The translations under genes were made by a program, and so were the position numbers. The notes under the pieces were generated by a model, which was given only the letters and a program-made list of their open reading frames with translations, searched no databases and was not told where the DNA came from. A DNA stretch of 64,000 nt from Geotrypetes seraphini (Eukaryota; Chordata; Amphibia; Gymnophiona; Dermophiidae), in the NCBI RefSeq assembly GCF_902459505.1, contig NC_047095.1:116623380-116687379 (forward strand), given 5' to 3'. Shown here piece after piece: positions 1 to 9,949 of the stretch (within the stretch, counting starts at the first letter, position 1; each line of letters begins with the position of its first letter).

Positions 1-140
1 AAAAAGGGTACGCAGGGGAGATGGAGATAAAAAATTGTTAGTATCGGCCGGGACTGGAGACAGCAGGGATCCTTCCTGTCCTGCCCTACCACTAGACAAC
101 CAGAGGGGGAAGAGAGGGTACAGGGAAGGAAGGAGGGACA

Positions 141-362
141 GGGTTCCGAGCCTGGCAGGGAGTGAGGGGGGCTAGGTTCCGAGCCTGGTAGGGAAGGGGG
201 CTGAGTTCAGAGCCTGGTAGGGCAGGGAGGGAAGGGGGCTGGGTACAGAGCCTGGTGGGGAAGGGAGCTGAGTTCAGAGCCTTGCAAGGAGGGAAGGGGG
301 CTGGATGCAGAACTTGGCAGGGGAGGGTGTGAGGGAAGGGACACTGGGTTCAGACCCTGGCA
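141..362. repeat. G/A-rich degenerate minisatellite
   Basis: About seven imperfect units of 30-45 bp, each carrying a version of 'cagagcctggtaggg' followed by a purine-rich tail ending in 'gggggctg'. Bases 1-140 are also purine-rich but show no clear period and no gene. Confidence 0.75.
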
Positions 363-364
363 CT

Positions 365-463
365 TGAATAATAAGCCCCCCATCATATATTCAAATCAAC
401 CATTTTTCCTCCTTTTTTGGGAGAAAAATTGGGGCCTCGACTTATAATCGAGTATATACGGTA
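365..463. mobile_element. Terminal piece of a DNA transposon (MITE-like)
   Basis: The stretch ends in 'cgagtatatacggta', which resembles a terminal motif I recall from small non-autonomous DNA transposons of vertebrates. No second end is visible, so it is a fragment. The family is not assigned. Confidence 0.4.
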
Positions 464-477
464 CTTCTATGGAGGCT

Positions 478-1005
478 GAAATTTACTCATATTATGAACC
501 TTCTCCTTGTTCTTCTCGTTCACCTTCACTGCACTCTCCATTACATACTGAACAACATGCTCCAGAAATGCCTCCTGGATCGACTCCTCCTTAATGTGAG
601 AGAGCTTCTCCACTGGAGGATACATCTTACCCTCGGTTTCTATCGAAATTGGCTCGTACTTTACAGCTTGCAGCTATGTCTAAACCAGATCCTAGAGAGA
701 GAGCACTCAAAGTTTTGAAATATCTTAATATTCTAAAAGAGATTGTGTCCTTACCAATCCACGAGGTGTTAATTGGATATTCAGAAGTCCATATGGGTTA
801 CTCCGTATTCGTTCAGAGCCACAAAAAGGAGCTTAGAACAAAAATACAAAGTACAAGATATTATGGGATACGGGAAGCCGCAGTTGCCCTATCACTCCTT
901 AGTGGTTAGATAAGCCATGAGAAAGGCAAAGAGCAATAACAAATTCTCAAATACGCCACCAGTGCGTGATATGAGGATAATGGACGCTACGGGAAAGCCT
1001 GGAAG
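478..1005 (+). mobile_element. DIRS-like retroelement gag fossil, copy 1 (5' part)
   Basis: Translated pieces such as 'LPIHEVLIGYSEVHMGYS', 'TKIQSTRYYGIREA' and 'FSNTPPVRDMR' resemble the gag-like protein of DIRS (tyrosine-recombinase) retrotransposons as I recall them. The same sequence recurs at 26270-27100. This copy is broken. An L1 scrap and a CR1 have inserted into it, and its continuation lies at 2548-2660. The family call rests on recollection of motif order, not on an alignment. Confidence 0.5.
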
Positions 1006-1080
1006 AAATCTGGAAGTAGGGACTTTGGATCATTTACTTTTTTACTGACCCTGTATTAAATTATTTTGGAATTTTGGAGA
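1006..1080 (+). mobile_element. L1 ORF2 C-terminal scrap
   Basis: Translation reads LEVGTLDHLLFY and FWNFG. This matches the L1 C-terminal zinc-knuckle region seen in full at about 9160-9240 (LEPGTLDHLLYHC). Only about 75 bp remain, between the DIRS-like gag fossil and the CR1. Confidence 0.65.
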
Positions 1081-2547
1081 CCCAGGAAACTACAGGCCGG
1101 TGAGCTTGACCTCGGTCCCGGGAAAGATGATGGAAGCACTGATTAAAGACAGCATCTGGGAATACATCGACAACTATGAGCAGCTAAAGTCGAGCCAGCA
1201 TGGCTTCTGCAAGGGCAGGTCATGCCTCACGAACTTATTATACTTCTTTGAGGGGGTAACCAGCCAGGTGGATAAAGGGGAATCCATAGATATCATTTAC
1301 CTTGACTTCCAAAAAGCCTTCGACAAGGTGCCACACGAAAGACTACTAAGGAAGCTATGTAACCATGGGGTGCAAGGGGAGGTCCACCGATGGATCAAAA
1401 ACTGGCTGGCGGACAGGAAACAGAGGGTTGGAGTAAAGGGACATTACTCAGATTGGCAATGGGTCACGAGTGGAGTTCCACAGGGGTCGGTGCTGGGACC
1501 GCTCCTATTCAATATATTCATTAACGACCTGGAAGCAGGAACAAAATGCGAAGTTATTAAATTTGCGGATGACACCAAACTATATCGCAAGGTCAATAAC
1601 ATGGAGGACTGCGAAGATCTCCAAAAAGATCTGACAACACTGGAAAAATGGGCCAAAAAGTGGCAAATGAGTTTAAACATAGGGAAATGCAAGGTCATGC
1701 ATATAGAGAAAAAAAACCCGATGTTCACTTACAAAATGGGGGGATCAGCGCTAGGGGTGAGCGACCTTGAAAGAGACCTGGGAGTGATGGTAGACACAAC
1801 ATTGAAGGCGTCGGCGCAGTGTGCCACGGCCTCAAGGAAAGCAAACAGAATGTTGGGTATCATTAAGAAGGATATCACAACCAGGACAAAGGAAGTCATC
1901 CTGCCACTGTATCGTGCTATGGTGCGCCCGCACCTGGAGTACTGTGTTCAGTTCTGGTCACCGTACCTCAAGAAGGACATGGAGGTACTTGAGAGGGTCC
2001 AGAGAAGAGCAACTAAGCTAATAAAGGGCATGGAGGACCTCTCATATACTGACAGACTGAAAAAGCTAGGGCTTTTCTCCCTGGAAAAGCGGAGACTTAG
2101 AGGAGACATGATAGAAACCTTCAAGATCATGAAGGGCATAGAAAAAATAGACAGGGACAGATTTTTCAAATTAAGGGGATCAATAAGTACAAGGGGGCAC
2201 TCAGAGAAATTGAAAGGGGAGAGGTTTAGAACAAACGCCAGGAAGTTCTTTTTCACACATGGAACGTGGATACATGGAACGTGCTACCAGAGGATGTGAT
2301 AAACAGGAGCACGCAACAGGGGTTCAAAGAAGCTTTGGATAGGTACTTGGAAGACAAAGGGATTGAGGGGTACAGATAAGAGTAAAGGTAGATTATAGGG
2401 ATGGGATTAGAGGTAGGTTACAAAATTAATCAGGGACCACTGTTCAGGCACTAGGCCTGATGGGCCGCCGCGGGAGCAGACCGCTGAGCAAGATGGACCT
2501 CTGGTCCGACTCAGCGGTGGCAACTTCTTATGTTCTTATGTTCTTAA
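1081..2547 (+). mobile_element. CR1 LINE, 5'-truncated, with intact 3' end
   Basis: Opens directly in the reverse transcriptase at 'NYRPVSLTSVPGKMMEAL' and ends with the CR1 short 3' repeat 'ttcttatgttcttatgttct', with no poly-A tail. The sequence just after it resumes the DIRS-like gag fossil, so the CR1 sits inside that element. The 3' untranslated part carries the family-typical 'ggccgccgcgggagcagac' block. Confidence 0.92.
1100..2299 (+). CDS. CR1 reverse transcriptase (partial ORF2)
   Basis: 399-codon open frame encoding the polymerase and thumb of CR1 ORF2, which copies element RNA into DNA at a nicked target. In order: 'FQKAFDKVPHERLL' (motif A), 'GVPQGSVLGPLLFNIFINDL' (motif B), 'IKFADDTKLY' (catalytic FADD box), then the thumb region '[19 protein letters not shown]'. 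The endonuclease half is missing. The frame is also open upstream of the stated start, so the start is just a boundary. Near 2255-2285 a small local duplication ('catggaacgtg' twice) shifts the frame before the usual C-terminus, so the copy is inactive. The long open frame suggests a fairly recent insertion. Confidence 0.88.
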   Translation: MSLTSVPGKMMEALIKDSIWEYIDNYEQLKSSQHGFCKGRSCLTNLLYFFEGVTSQVDKGESIDIIYLDFQKAFDKVPHERLLRKLCNHGVQGEVHRWIKNWLADRKQRVGVKGHYSDWQWVTSGVPQGSVLGPLLFNIFINDLEAGTKCEVIKFADDTKLYRKVNNMEDCEDLQKDLTTLEKWAKKWQMSLNIGKCKVMHIEKKNPMFTYKMGGSALGVSDLERDLGVMVDTTLKASAQCATASRKANRMLGIIKKDITTRTKEVILPLYRAMVRPHLEYCVQFWSPYLKKDMEVLERVQRRATKLIKGMEDLSYTDRLKKLGLFSLEKRRLRGDMIETFKIMKGIEKIDRDRFFKLRGSISTRGHSEKLKGERFRTNARKFFFTHGTWIHGTCYQRM

Positions 2548-2660
2548 TTCAAAATGCTCCAAGAATTTGATTCGGGCAGCCAAAGACTTACGATACTGCC
2601 ATGAGAGGGGCTGCTCTTAGTTGCTGAGCAGATTTATGCAAAGCTAGATTGGCAGGTGTT
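2548..2660 (+). mobile_element. DIRS-like gag fossil, copy 1 (continuation after CR1)
   Basis: Resumes with 'aaaatgctccaagaatttga', matching 26969-27080 of the second copy. Compared with that copy, about 150 bp is absent where the L1 scrap and CR1 now lie, so the insertion was accompanied by loss of target sequence. Confidence 0.55.
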
Positions 2661-2674
2661 GCTGTAAATTTAGA

Positions 2675-3300
2675 TAGTGCCTCCTGAGGGCAACAGACAC
2701 AACACTGTGGCTCATCCTCAAGCTCCCGCTGCAGGGGTGGAGGAGGATCACGGCAGTTCCTCAGGGAGTGAGAACCACTATCAGAGACACAGTGAACAGG
2801 ACTGGATGGAAGTGGACGTGGGCCTAGAGGAGCTGGACTGGTGGACATTCACGAAGGCGTGGAAAGAGCCAGCAGGTAAGAAAGAGATTCTAATTCTTGA
2901 AGTTTATAAAATAAACCATATGAGACATTTAGAATGTACTGATGGTCTTCTCACAGAAGAAGGCCTGTAATATCTTGTCCCAACATGCCCACTCCTCCTT
3001 TAGATCATCATGGAGGAAGAGTAAAATTTGAAGTAATCCACACTGGAGAAAAACCTCCTCCTTCCCTCTTGTTAGCTGTCTTTTTTTGCCTTTGTAGTCA
3101 GTTGGTATATGTCTCTCTCCTAATTTTTGTATTTTCACTTAGAATTCAGGATCGGCGAGTAATCAAATCGTAAGTAAACTATGAAGGTGAGGGAAGCTAG
3201 CATTTGAAGAAGCCACCATAGAACCTGTTCTCAGGGTCTCTTTCTACAGCCTGCCCCGTAGCACTACCATCGCTAGGGGGAATTTGCATTTGTAAATTTA
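2675..3300 (+). repeat. Composite repeat, unit 1 (long form)
   Basis: One of several related units in the window (others near 3325, 13985, 24700, 24994 and 27105). It begins 'gcctcctgagggcaacag' and ends near 'ccatcgctaggggg'. It carries a 97-codon open frame (2677-2970) that includes 'LEELDWWTFTKAWKEPAG' followed by a good-looking splice donor (cag/gtaag). It also carries a zinc-finger linker scrap 'VIHTGEKP' near 3035. The equivalent frame in unit 2 has a stop and most differences from unit 5 change the amino acid, so I see no sign of a maintained protein. Confidence 0.6.
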
Positions 3301-3324
3301 GGAAAGAGAGAATAGCGTATGCTG

Positions 3325-3790
3325 AGGGCAGCAGAGACATCACTGTGGCTCATCGTCAAGCTCCTGCCGCACGGGTAGAGGAGGGTCACGGCAGCTCTTC
3401 AGGGAGTAAACACCACTATCAGAGACGCAGTGAACAGGACTGGTTGGCAGTGGACGTGGGCCTGGAATAACTGGACTGGTGGACATCCACGAGGATGTAG
3501 AAAAAGCCAGCAGGTAAGAAAGAGATTTTAGTTCTTGAAGTTTACAAAAAAAGGCATATGAGACTCTTAGAATGTACTGATAGTCTTCTCACAGAAGAAG
3601 GCCTGTAACACCTCGTCCTCCACTCATGCCCACTCCTCCTTTAGACCATCATGAAGAAAGAGAGTGAAAGATGAAAGGCCCGGAGGTGAGGGATGCTAAT
3701 GTTTGAAGGAGTCACATTTGAGCCTGTTCAGGGAATCCTTCTATGGCCTGCCCCCTAGCACTTCCATCGCTAGGGGGCATTTTTCTCAGG
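3325..3790 (+). repeat. Composite repeat, unit 2 (short form)
   Basis: Follows unit 1 in tandem with the same order: 'gctgagggcagcagagac', the 'ggactggtggacat' block, the cag/gtaag donor-like site, and 'gtgagggatgc...cctagca...ctagggggcattt'. It lacks the zinc-finger linker and pyrimidine-rich insert of unit 1. Confidence 0.6.
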
Positions 3791-4348
3791 CAATGCTGTT
3801 TCTATCTCCTCCTGGCCCTCCCCATCCTTTTCTCTTCCTGCAGGCCCGCACAACATCCCCAGCCACGCCATCACTGAGCAAGGAACATCAAGAAGCTGCC
3901 GTGGCCGACTCTGATGGACTTATTCAGTAATGCAGGAAAAGAAGCAGAAAAGTCTACAGAATGTTACCTCGTGACCGCTTCTCGGAACTCCCAGACTCTG
4001 CATCAGAAGAGGATGTGCTGGAAGAAGTAGGAGCTGACGCTGCAAGCAAGGTGAAAATACCCTTGAAGTTTAACACCTCTTCAGGTATACAGCTATGAAC
4101 ACTCGGCAACGTGCGGGATTTGGCGGCCTACACGTCCCTCGAGTTCTGCATCCAAAACCTTGAACCAAAATCCACGCAGAACCAAGAGACTGTGTAAACT
4201 GCTGGCCTCTTTGTTCTCTACCTCGGCCACCATGATGTAAGATCACTGTCGGCATTCTGTGTTGGCCCTGTTCATGTCTTCTGAGTTCACCTTGATGCTT
4301 CCTTCTATTTGAGCTCTGTTCATTGTTAATTCAGTGTTATCCTTTAGA
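3791..4348. other. Unassigned stretch
   Basis: No gene recognised. At about 3955-4075 one frame is open and rich in acidic residues (MLPRDRFSELPDSASEEDVL). It matches nothing I can name and lacks a clear start or splice context. The remainder has no visible repeat structure. Confidence 0.4.
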
Positions 4349-4356
4349 GCTAGAGG

Positions 4357-4607
4357 CAGTGGTGTACCAAGGATAAGGGGGAGCTGGTCCACCCCAGGTG
4401 TAGGGTGCTCAGGGCTGTGGAGTAGTCGCTGGTCTGCGGTTCGCCTGTGCGTGGCCATTGGCTCTGCCGGACTCTGCCCCCCTGTGATGTCGACTTCCTG
4501 TTCCAGGGTGGGGGACTGGCAGAGCCAATGGCCATGCGCAGGGGGCATGCTCCCTCCAGAGGAGGGGGTGCTCCACCCCGGGTTCCCACCACCCAGGTAT
4601 GCCACTG
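4357..4607. mobile_element. hAT-type MITE (cagtgg...ccactg family)
   Basis: Terminal inverted repeats 'cagtggtgtaccaagg' and 'ggtatgccactg' enclose a fold-back core ('tggccattggctctgcc' against 'ggcagagccaatggcca'). Flanks 'gctagagg' (4349-4356) and 'gctagaga' (4608-4615) form an 8-bp target duplication with one mismatch, as expected for hAT transposition. Confidence 0.75.
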
Positions 4608-4849
4608 GCTAGAGAATCAGATTAGGACTATGCCCTGTTTTGCAAAAATATTAAAACATGTCCTCTTATTTATTTATTATTATTTTTTTTTAGAGGACTG
4701 TCCGGGTGCGGAATGGGGCAGGGTCAGGCATCTGGGATTTTGCCAAGAAAAATATGGTAACCCTAGGTCTAGCGGACCATGTTTTTGCATTGTGCATACT
4801 TGTGAAATTATAAAATTGCTAACTGTAACCCACTTTATCAGACTGGATT

Positions 4850-5226
4850 TAAAACAACCACTGGAAATAGAAAGGGCTCATAGGATCCCAACAAAAAATG
4901 TAGAAAATCAAGGCAGGCCAAGACCACTAATATTCAAAATGCTTAGGTACCAACAAGCATTGGAAATATTAAATGCTGCCAAGAAAGACAAAAATCTAAA
5001 CTACAAAGGATCCAGAATATGGTTTTTACCGGACTTTGCTAAAAACACAGCAATTAAAAGAAAGAAACTATTAGACATGAGACCTCAACTAAAAGAAAAA
5101 GGTTTTAAATACGGATTATATTATCCGGCAAAAATGAGAGTATCATCTGGTGATAAATCTTTGTATTTTGAAGATCCAGAAAAACTAAAAGCCTTTCTTT
5201 CAAAAACAGAACCTATGTCATTTTAA
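4850..5226 (+). pseudogene. L1 ORF1 protein, C-terminal half
   Basis: Encodes 'LEIERAHRIP', 'RPLIFKMLRYQQALEILNAA' and 'KKLLDMRPQLKEKGFKYGLY', matching the RNA-binding and C-terminal domains of L1 ORF1p (an RNA chaperone that trimerises through a coiled coil). The coiled-coil half present in the copy at 14411-15265 is missing, so this is a 5'-truncated gene ending at its natural stop. Confidence 0.85.
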
Positions 5227-5788
5227 CATAAAACATCAAGATTGGTTTTGATGACATTATGAAAAATTATAAAAATATGAGACATTGAAATACTGAAGAA
5301 AGGAAAACATGAACTAAAGAAAAGACAATAGAAATATAAAGAAAGAAAATATAAGATATAGGAAAAATATCAATACCGTATTAAATATATGTTTAAATTA
5401 TAAATTTATGATGTAAATTATAATACTAGGAAAATATAAATTAAAAATTAATGAATGAATAAAGATACATTAATGAAATGTTAAGAATAAAAATGACTAA
5501 AGATAGTAAGATAATATAGATAGATAGAAGGAGATATTGATTGAATATTGGTTGCCTAGAGGGGAGGGGAATGTTCGGTTGCTGTTCCAATGTGTGTCCT
5601 TAAGCAGTCATTATATTGGGTGGGAAAGGGAGGGAAAAAGATGGGATCTATTAGAATGATTAAGGAGAAAGTTAATAAAGAATTGGATACTTTAGGGGTA
5701 AATATGTGTGTCATAGAGAATATTTTTTGGATTTTAAATATGAAAGAAGAAGGGAAAAAGATTATAATGATAAGTATTAAAATATATA

Positions 5789-6934
5789 ATGTCTTTTAAG
5801 ATATACTCTATTAATGTCAATGGCCTGAATCATGTAATCAAAAGGAAAAAGGTATTAGCATTTTTAAAAAAGCAAAATGCGGATATTTACTGTCTGCAGG
5901 AGACCCATCTTAATATAAAGGAATCACAGAAACTAATGGGTGGGTGGGTAAAAGAATGTTTTTTTGCTCCAGCAGAGGGTAAAAAAGCAGGGGTAGCAAT
6001 TCTTATAAATAAAAAATGTATGGCCAAGATTAAGGTAATAAATTCAGACCCACATGGAAGATGGATACATGTCAATATAGGTATGGGAAATGATGCCCTG
6101 ACGTTGTTTAATATATATGCCCCTAATTCAAATCAATCAGAATTTTTAAAAAAGTTACAGAATATGTTATTACCACTGGCTGCTTCTAATTTAGTAGTAG
6201 CTGGAGATTTTAATGCTGTAATGGATCCATTATTGGATAAAAAACCAGGTAAAAGTATAAAATCTTTAGGTTTAGATAATTTGGCTCAATCATGTGATTT
6301 GAAGGATATATGGCGTATTCTTCATTTTAATGATCAGGAATTTTCATTTTGTTCACAGGTTCATAAATCATTTTCAAGAATAGATTATATTTTTGTTTCA
6401 ACAAATAAAGTGCAACAGGTGATTAAAGCTTCCATAGATCCTATTATCATTTCGGATCATGCGGGAGTATGGATAGAATTACAATTAGATCAATTGGAGA
6501 ATGGTAGACCTCGTTGGAGATTTGATAATGCATTGCTTGTTGATGACAAATTTTTGGAAAATTTTAAAACACAAATTAACGATTTCTTTCAAATAAATTT
6601 AGTGGAGGATACATCTATTGAGAATGTATGGGATGCATTTAAAGCAACTATGAGGGGTAATATTATATCATATTCAGCTTTTGTTAGGAAACAGATTAAA
6701 ATACAATATATAGAATTAGAAAAAGAAATAAAAATATTAGAAGCTAAATTGATAAGTAAATGGGAACATGAAATATTACAAGCTCTTTTGAAAGCAAAAG
6801 GTAAATATAATGAATTAACTTCAAAAATGATAAGAAGAGATTTGTTTTCCAAGCAAACAGTGTATTATGGAAATTCTAATAAGGCGGGAAAATTATTGGC
6901 AAATTATCTTAAAGCAAAAAAAAAGAAGAACTAA
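5789..6934 (+). CDS. L1 ORF2, endonuclease half
   Basis: 381-codon frame for the apurinic-type endonuclease that nicks target DNA. Visible in order: 'YSINVNGLNHVIKRKK' (N-terminal Asn box), 'YCLQETHLN' (catalytic Glu), 'VVAGDFNAVMD' (Asp/Asn of the active site), 'SRIDYIF', and 'ISDHAGVWIEL' (the SDH box). All expected catalytic residues are present. The ATG lies right at the start of the conserved domain. The frame runs into an A-rich tract (about 6917-6930) and stops at 'KAKKKKN', while the rest of ORF2 continues in another frame that already overlaps from 6867. One indel in the A-run is the simplest explanation. Confidence 0.9.
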   Translation: MSFKIYSINVNGLNHVIKRKKVLAFLKKQNADIYCLQETHLNIKESQKLMGGWVKECFFAPAEGKKAGVAILINKKCMAKIKVINSDPHGRWIHVNIGMGNDALTLFNIYAPNSNQSEFLKKLQNMLLPLAASNLVVAGDFNAVMDPLLDKKPGKSIKSLGLDNLAQSCDLKDIWRILHFNDQEFSFCSQVHKSFSRIDYIFVSTNKVQQVIKASIDPIIISDHAGVWIELQLDQLENGRPRWRFDNALLVDDKFLENFKTQINDFFQINLVEDTSIENVWDAFKATMRGNIISYSAFVRKQIKIQYIELEKEIKILEAKLISKWEHEILQALLKAKGKYNELTSKMIRRDLFSKQTVYYGNSNKAGKLLANYLKAKKKKN

Positions 6935-9551
6935 TATAAATGGAATAAAAGATGATAATGGTATAATAACAAATCAAACAAATATAATATTAAAACAATT
7001 TCTAAAATTTTATAAGGACCTGTATTCTTCCGAGCCTTATTTGGAGAGACAAAAAGATGGAAAAAATTTTTTAGACTCTATTAATGGACCTAAGATCCCT
7101 GATCATATAAAACGAAGTTTAGATGAACCTATATCTTTAAAAGAATTAGAAACAGCATTGAGATCTCTTAGAGTTGGATCCGCTCCAGGTGGTGATGGTT
7201 ATACAGTAGAATTTTATAAAACATTTCAAAATATCCTTTCCCCATATTTACTAAATTTATATCAGACACAACTTATAAAAGGTAATATAAAAGGTACTAT
7301 GGCTGAATCAATAATAGTTGTTTTGCCTAAGCCAAACAAAGATCCTACTTTGGTTTCAAACTACAGACCTATATCTTTGATAAATGTTGATAATAAACTT
7401 TTGGCGAAAATTTTGGCTTTGAGATTAGCCAAAGCTCTCCCACATATTATAGATATGCATCAAACGGGTTTCGTTGCTAAAAGACATTCCTCTAATAACT
7501 CTAGATTACTGTTTCATATGTTAAATTTATCAAAAAAAATGGATGAACCGACTTTTACAGTTTCATTGGATGCAGAAAAAGCGTTTGATAGGGTAGAATG
7601 GAATTTTATATATCAGGCTTTAGAATGGTTTGGTATAGGTTCTGGATTTATACAAATGGTAAAAACTTTGTATAGCTTCCCGATTGCAAGACTAAATATT
7701 AATAATAAGATATCTGATGGTTTTCAATTGCAGAGGGGAGTTAGACAGGGTTGTCCTTTATCTCCTTTGTTATTTGATGTTGTATTAGAACCCTTATTGT
7801 TAGCAATACAGCAAACGAGGGAGATACAAGGTATTCCATATTCAGATATGGAATATAAAATTTCGGCTTATGCTGACGATATTTTACTTTATTTGAGAAA
7901 TCCAGAGTCTACCTTATCTTCTTTATTAGAATTAATTGATAAGTTTGGCAAATTTTCAGGTTATAAAATTAATTGGAATAAATCTGAAATTATACCTTTA
8001 AATATTCATTGTGTAAAAGGATTATTTGACACTTTTCCATTCATATGGAAAGAAGAAGGATTTAAATATCTTGGCATTCAAGTTAAAAATACAATTGAAG
8101 ATACTGTAAAAGAGAATGAAAAATATGTATTAAAAAAAGTTACGGAGTTATGTGAGCAATGGAACCCATTACATATTTCCTGGTGGGGAAGAGTTCAAAC
8201 TATTAAAATGATGATGTTACCTGTAGTTTGCTACCAAATGAGTATGATACCTATTTACTTTCAGGGGTCCTTTTATAAAAAGCTTAATAGCATTTTAACA
8301 AAATTTCTTTGGCTTGGTAAAACACCTAGAATAGCTTTTGTAACTTTACAAAAATCAATTAAGGAGGGAGGGGTAAATTTTCCAAATTTCTATAGGTACC
8401 ATCAAGCCTATATTCTACGTCAGGGTATGTATTGGATCCTCCCAGAACTTATGGATAATGCACCAGATTGGTTATATTTAGAATGGCGCCTTATGTTTCC
8501 CCTAAATTTAGTTCATCTGCCAAGTATTAACATACCTAGAAGATACAGAGAAAATAAAATATTAATGGATACTTGGAAAACGTTGAGGTTTATTGATAAA
8601 TTAACACCTATCCCAATAAACAAATCAACTAATCAATCTATATGGATAAACTCCAAGATCAAAATTGGCGGAACTCAAATCCTTTGGAAGAACTGGATTA
8701 TTGCAGGCATTAGATCTCTAGATGATGTTATTTCAGAAGGTAAACTGCTGGATTTTTCACAATTGCAACATAGATTTGGTCTTAATAAAACACAAAGTTT
8801 TAAATGGTTGCAATTGAAGCAGGCCATTCAGGTTGGGTTCCCTGAATGGAAAACATTGAATAATCAATATAGTTTAAAGTTCTTATGTTTTCAAGCAGAC
8901 TTCCTAGGACATCAAGCCGCATTGTGGTATAAATTAATATCTGAATATTTGAATAAAAAACCAAAAAATGGTCTAAGAGATATTTGGAGCATTGAGATTA
9001 AGCATCAAATTAATGCATCTCAATGGCCACTAATTTGGTCTTGGAGAATGGGATGTACAGTGTCAGCATCTATGAGACAAACTTGGTTCTTTTTATTACA
9101 TAGAGCTTTTTGGACCCCTACACGTTTGCAAAAATTAGACAGTTCTAAGTCCAATAAATGCTGGCACTGTAATCTGGAACCAGGGACATTAGATCATTTA
9201 TTATATCATTGTCCCCACATTAAAATTTTTTGGAATTCAATTTGGCCACAAATTAATAAATTTATGGAAAATCATATTGCAATATCATATGATACAGTAT
9301 TATTTGGAATGATGATGAGAAAAAAAAGTCAAATTTCACCAGAAAATAACAATCTTTTATTAATTATGACAGGGGTTGCCATTCAGCATATAACCAATAA
9401 TTGGAAGAATTATAATAACCTAAATTATACATTCTGGTGGAATACAATATGTCATATATTTAAAATGGAAAGAACAATAGCAATACAAAGAGGGACATAT
9501 ACTAAATTTATAAAAATATGGGGGCCATTGACAAAATACTGCAATGAATAA
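6867..9551 (+). CDS. L1 ORF2, reverse transcriptase and C-terminal half
   Basis: 894-codon uninterrupted frame. Motifs in order: 'LPKPNKDPTLVSNYRPISLI' (RT finger), 'SLDAEKAFDRVEW' (motif A), 'QRGVRQGCPLSPLLFDVVLE' (motif B), 'ISAYADDILLYL' (catalytic YADD), and a C-terminal zinc knuckle 'CWHCNLEPGTLDHLLYHC'. The stop at 9549-9551 is followed by the 3' UTR. The lack of stops over 2.7 kb in a truncated element indicates a young insertion. The first ~18 residues lie in the overlap with the endonuclease frame and are probably not native. Confidence 0.92.
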   Translation: MEILIRRENYWQIILKQKKRRTNINGIKDDNGIITNQTNIILKQFLKFYKDLYSSEPYLERQKDGKNFLDSINGPKIPDHIKRSLDEPISLKELETALRSLRVGSAPGGDGYTVEFYKTFQNILSPYLLNLYQTQLIKGNIKGTMAESIIVVLPKPNKDPTLVSNYRPISLINVDNKLLAKILALRLAKALPHIIDMHQTGFVAKRHSSNNSRLLFHMLNLSKKMDEPTFTVSLDAEKAFDRVEWNFIYQALEWFGIGSGFIQMVKTLYSFPIARLNINNKISDGFQLQRGVRQGCPLSPLLFDVVLEPLLLAIQQTREIQGIPYSDMEYKISAYADDILLYLRNPESTLSSLLELIDKFGKFSGYKINWNKSEIIPLNIHCVKGLFDTFPFIWKEEGFKYLGIQVKNTIEDTVKENEKYVLKKVTELCEQWNPLHISWWGRVQTIKMMMLPVVCYQMSMIPIYFQGSFYKKLNSILTKFLWLGKTPRIAFVTLQKSIKEGGVNFPNFYRYHQAYILRQGMYWILPELMDNAPDWLYLEWRLMFPLNLVHLPSINIPRRYRENKILMDTWKTLRFIDKLTPIPINKSTNQSIWINSKIKIGGTQILWKNWIIAGIRSLDDVISEGKLLDFSQLQHRFGLNKTQSFKWLQLKQAIQVGFPEWKTLNNQYSLKFLCFQADFLGHQAALWYKLISEYLNKKPKNGLRDIWSIEIKHQINASQWPLIWSWRMGCTVSASMRQTWFFLLHRAFWTPTRLQKLDSSKSNKCWHCNLEPGTLDHLLYHCPHIKIFWNSIWPQINKFMENHIAISYDTVLFGMMMRKKSQISPENNNLLLIMTGVAIQHITNNWKNYNNLNYTFWWNTICHIFKMERTIAIQRGTYTKFIKIWGPLTKYCNE

Positions 9552-9949
9552 ATAGTAGGATTTTTCTTCTTCTTTTCTTCTTTTAAATATCTTTTTTGTG
9601 ACACACATAGAGGGGGGGTAATATAAGTAATTTATACATAATATGTTATAATATATTATACAATATGTAGTGTATGAATGAAAAGTAATAGAAGGGTGGG
9701 AGGAGGGAGAGGGGATAAAAAATATATTTAGAATAAGATGTATTAGATACAAAAGTGATATTGTGTATTCATCAATTGTATTTTAATATTTTGTACACTT
9801 TCTGTAAAATTTGAAAATAAAAAATAATACAAAAAAAAAAAAAAAAGCATTGTGAACAAAAAAAAAAACAAAAAAAAACAACAAAACAGATAACATAACA
9901 GCCTGTTCAACCAATCAAACTACATCAAGCAAAAAGTAAACAAAAAAAA

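Larger units (their letters stand above)
4850..9838 (+). mobile_element. L1 LINE copy 1, 5'-truncated, poly-A tailed
   Basis: Contains the C-terminal part of ORF1, a ~560-bp A/T-rich spacer, a nearly complete ORF2 in two overlapping frames, a short 3' UTR with a G-run 'agggtgggaggagggagagg', and an A-rich tail at about 9812-9846. Its 3' part is closely matched by the fragment at 11655-12494, indicating recent activity of this subfamily. Upstream bases 4660-4770 are the end of an unrelated MITE ('atatggtaaccctagg'). Confidence 0.92.

Noticed and set aside
2985-3173. HTGEKP in a short frame suggesting a zinc-finger gene
   Set aside because: Only the inter-finger linker is present, with no Cys or His pairs around it; it recurs as part of the composite repeat.
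3955-4075. Short acidic open stretch (SELPDSASEEDVL)
   Set aside because: Could be a lost exon, but there is no start, no splice context and no recognisable family, so no gene is called.
9420-9752. 110-codon minus-strand frame at the L1 3' end
   Set aside because: Antisense shadow of the L1 ORF2 end and its 3' UTR.
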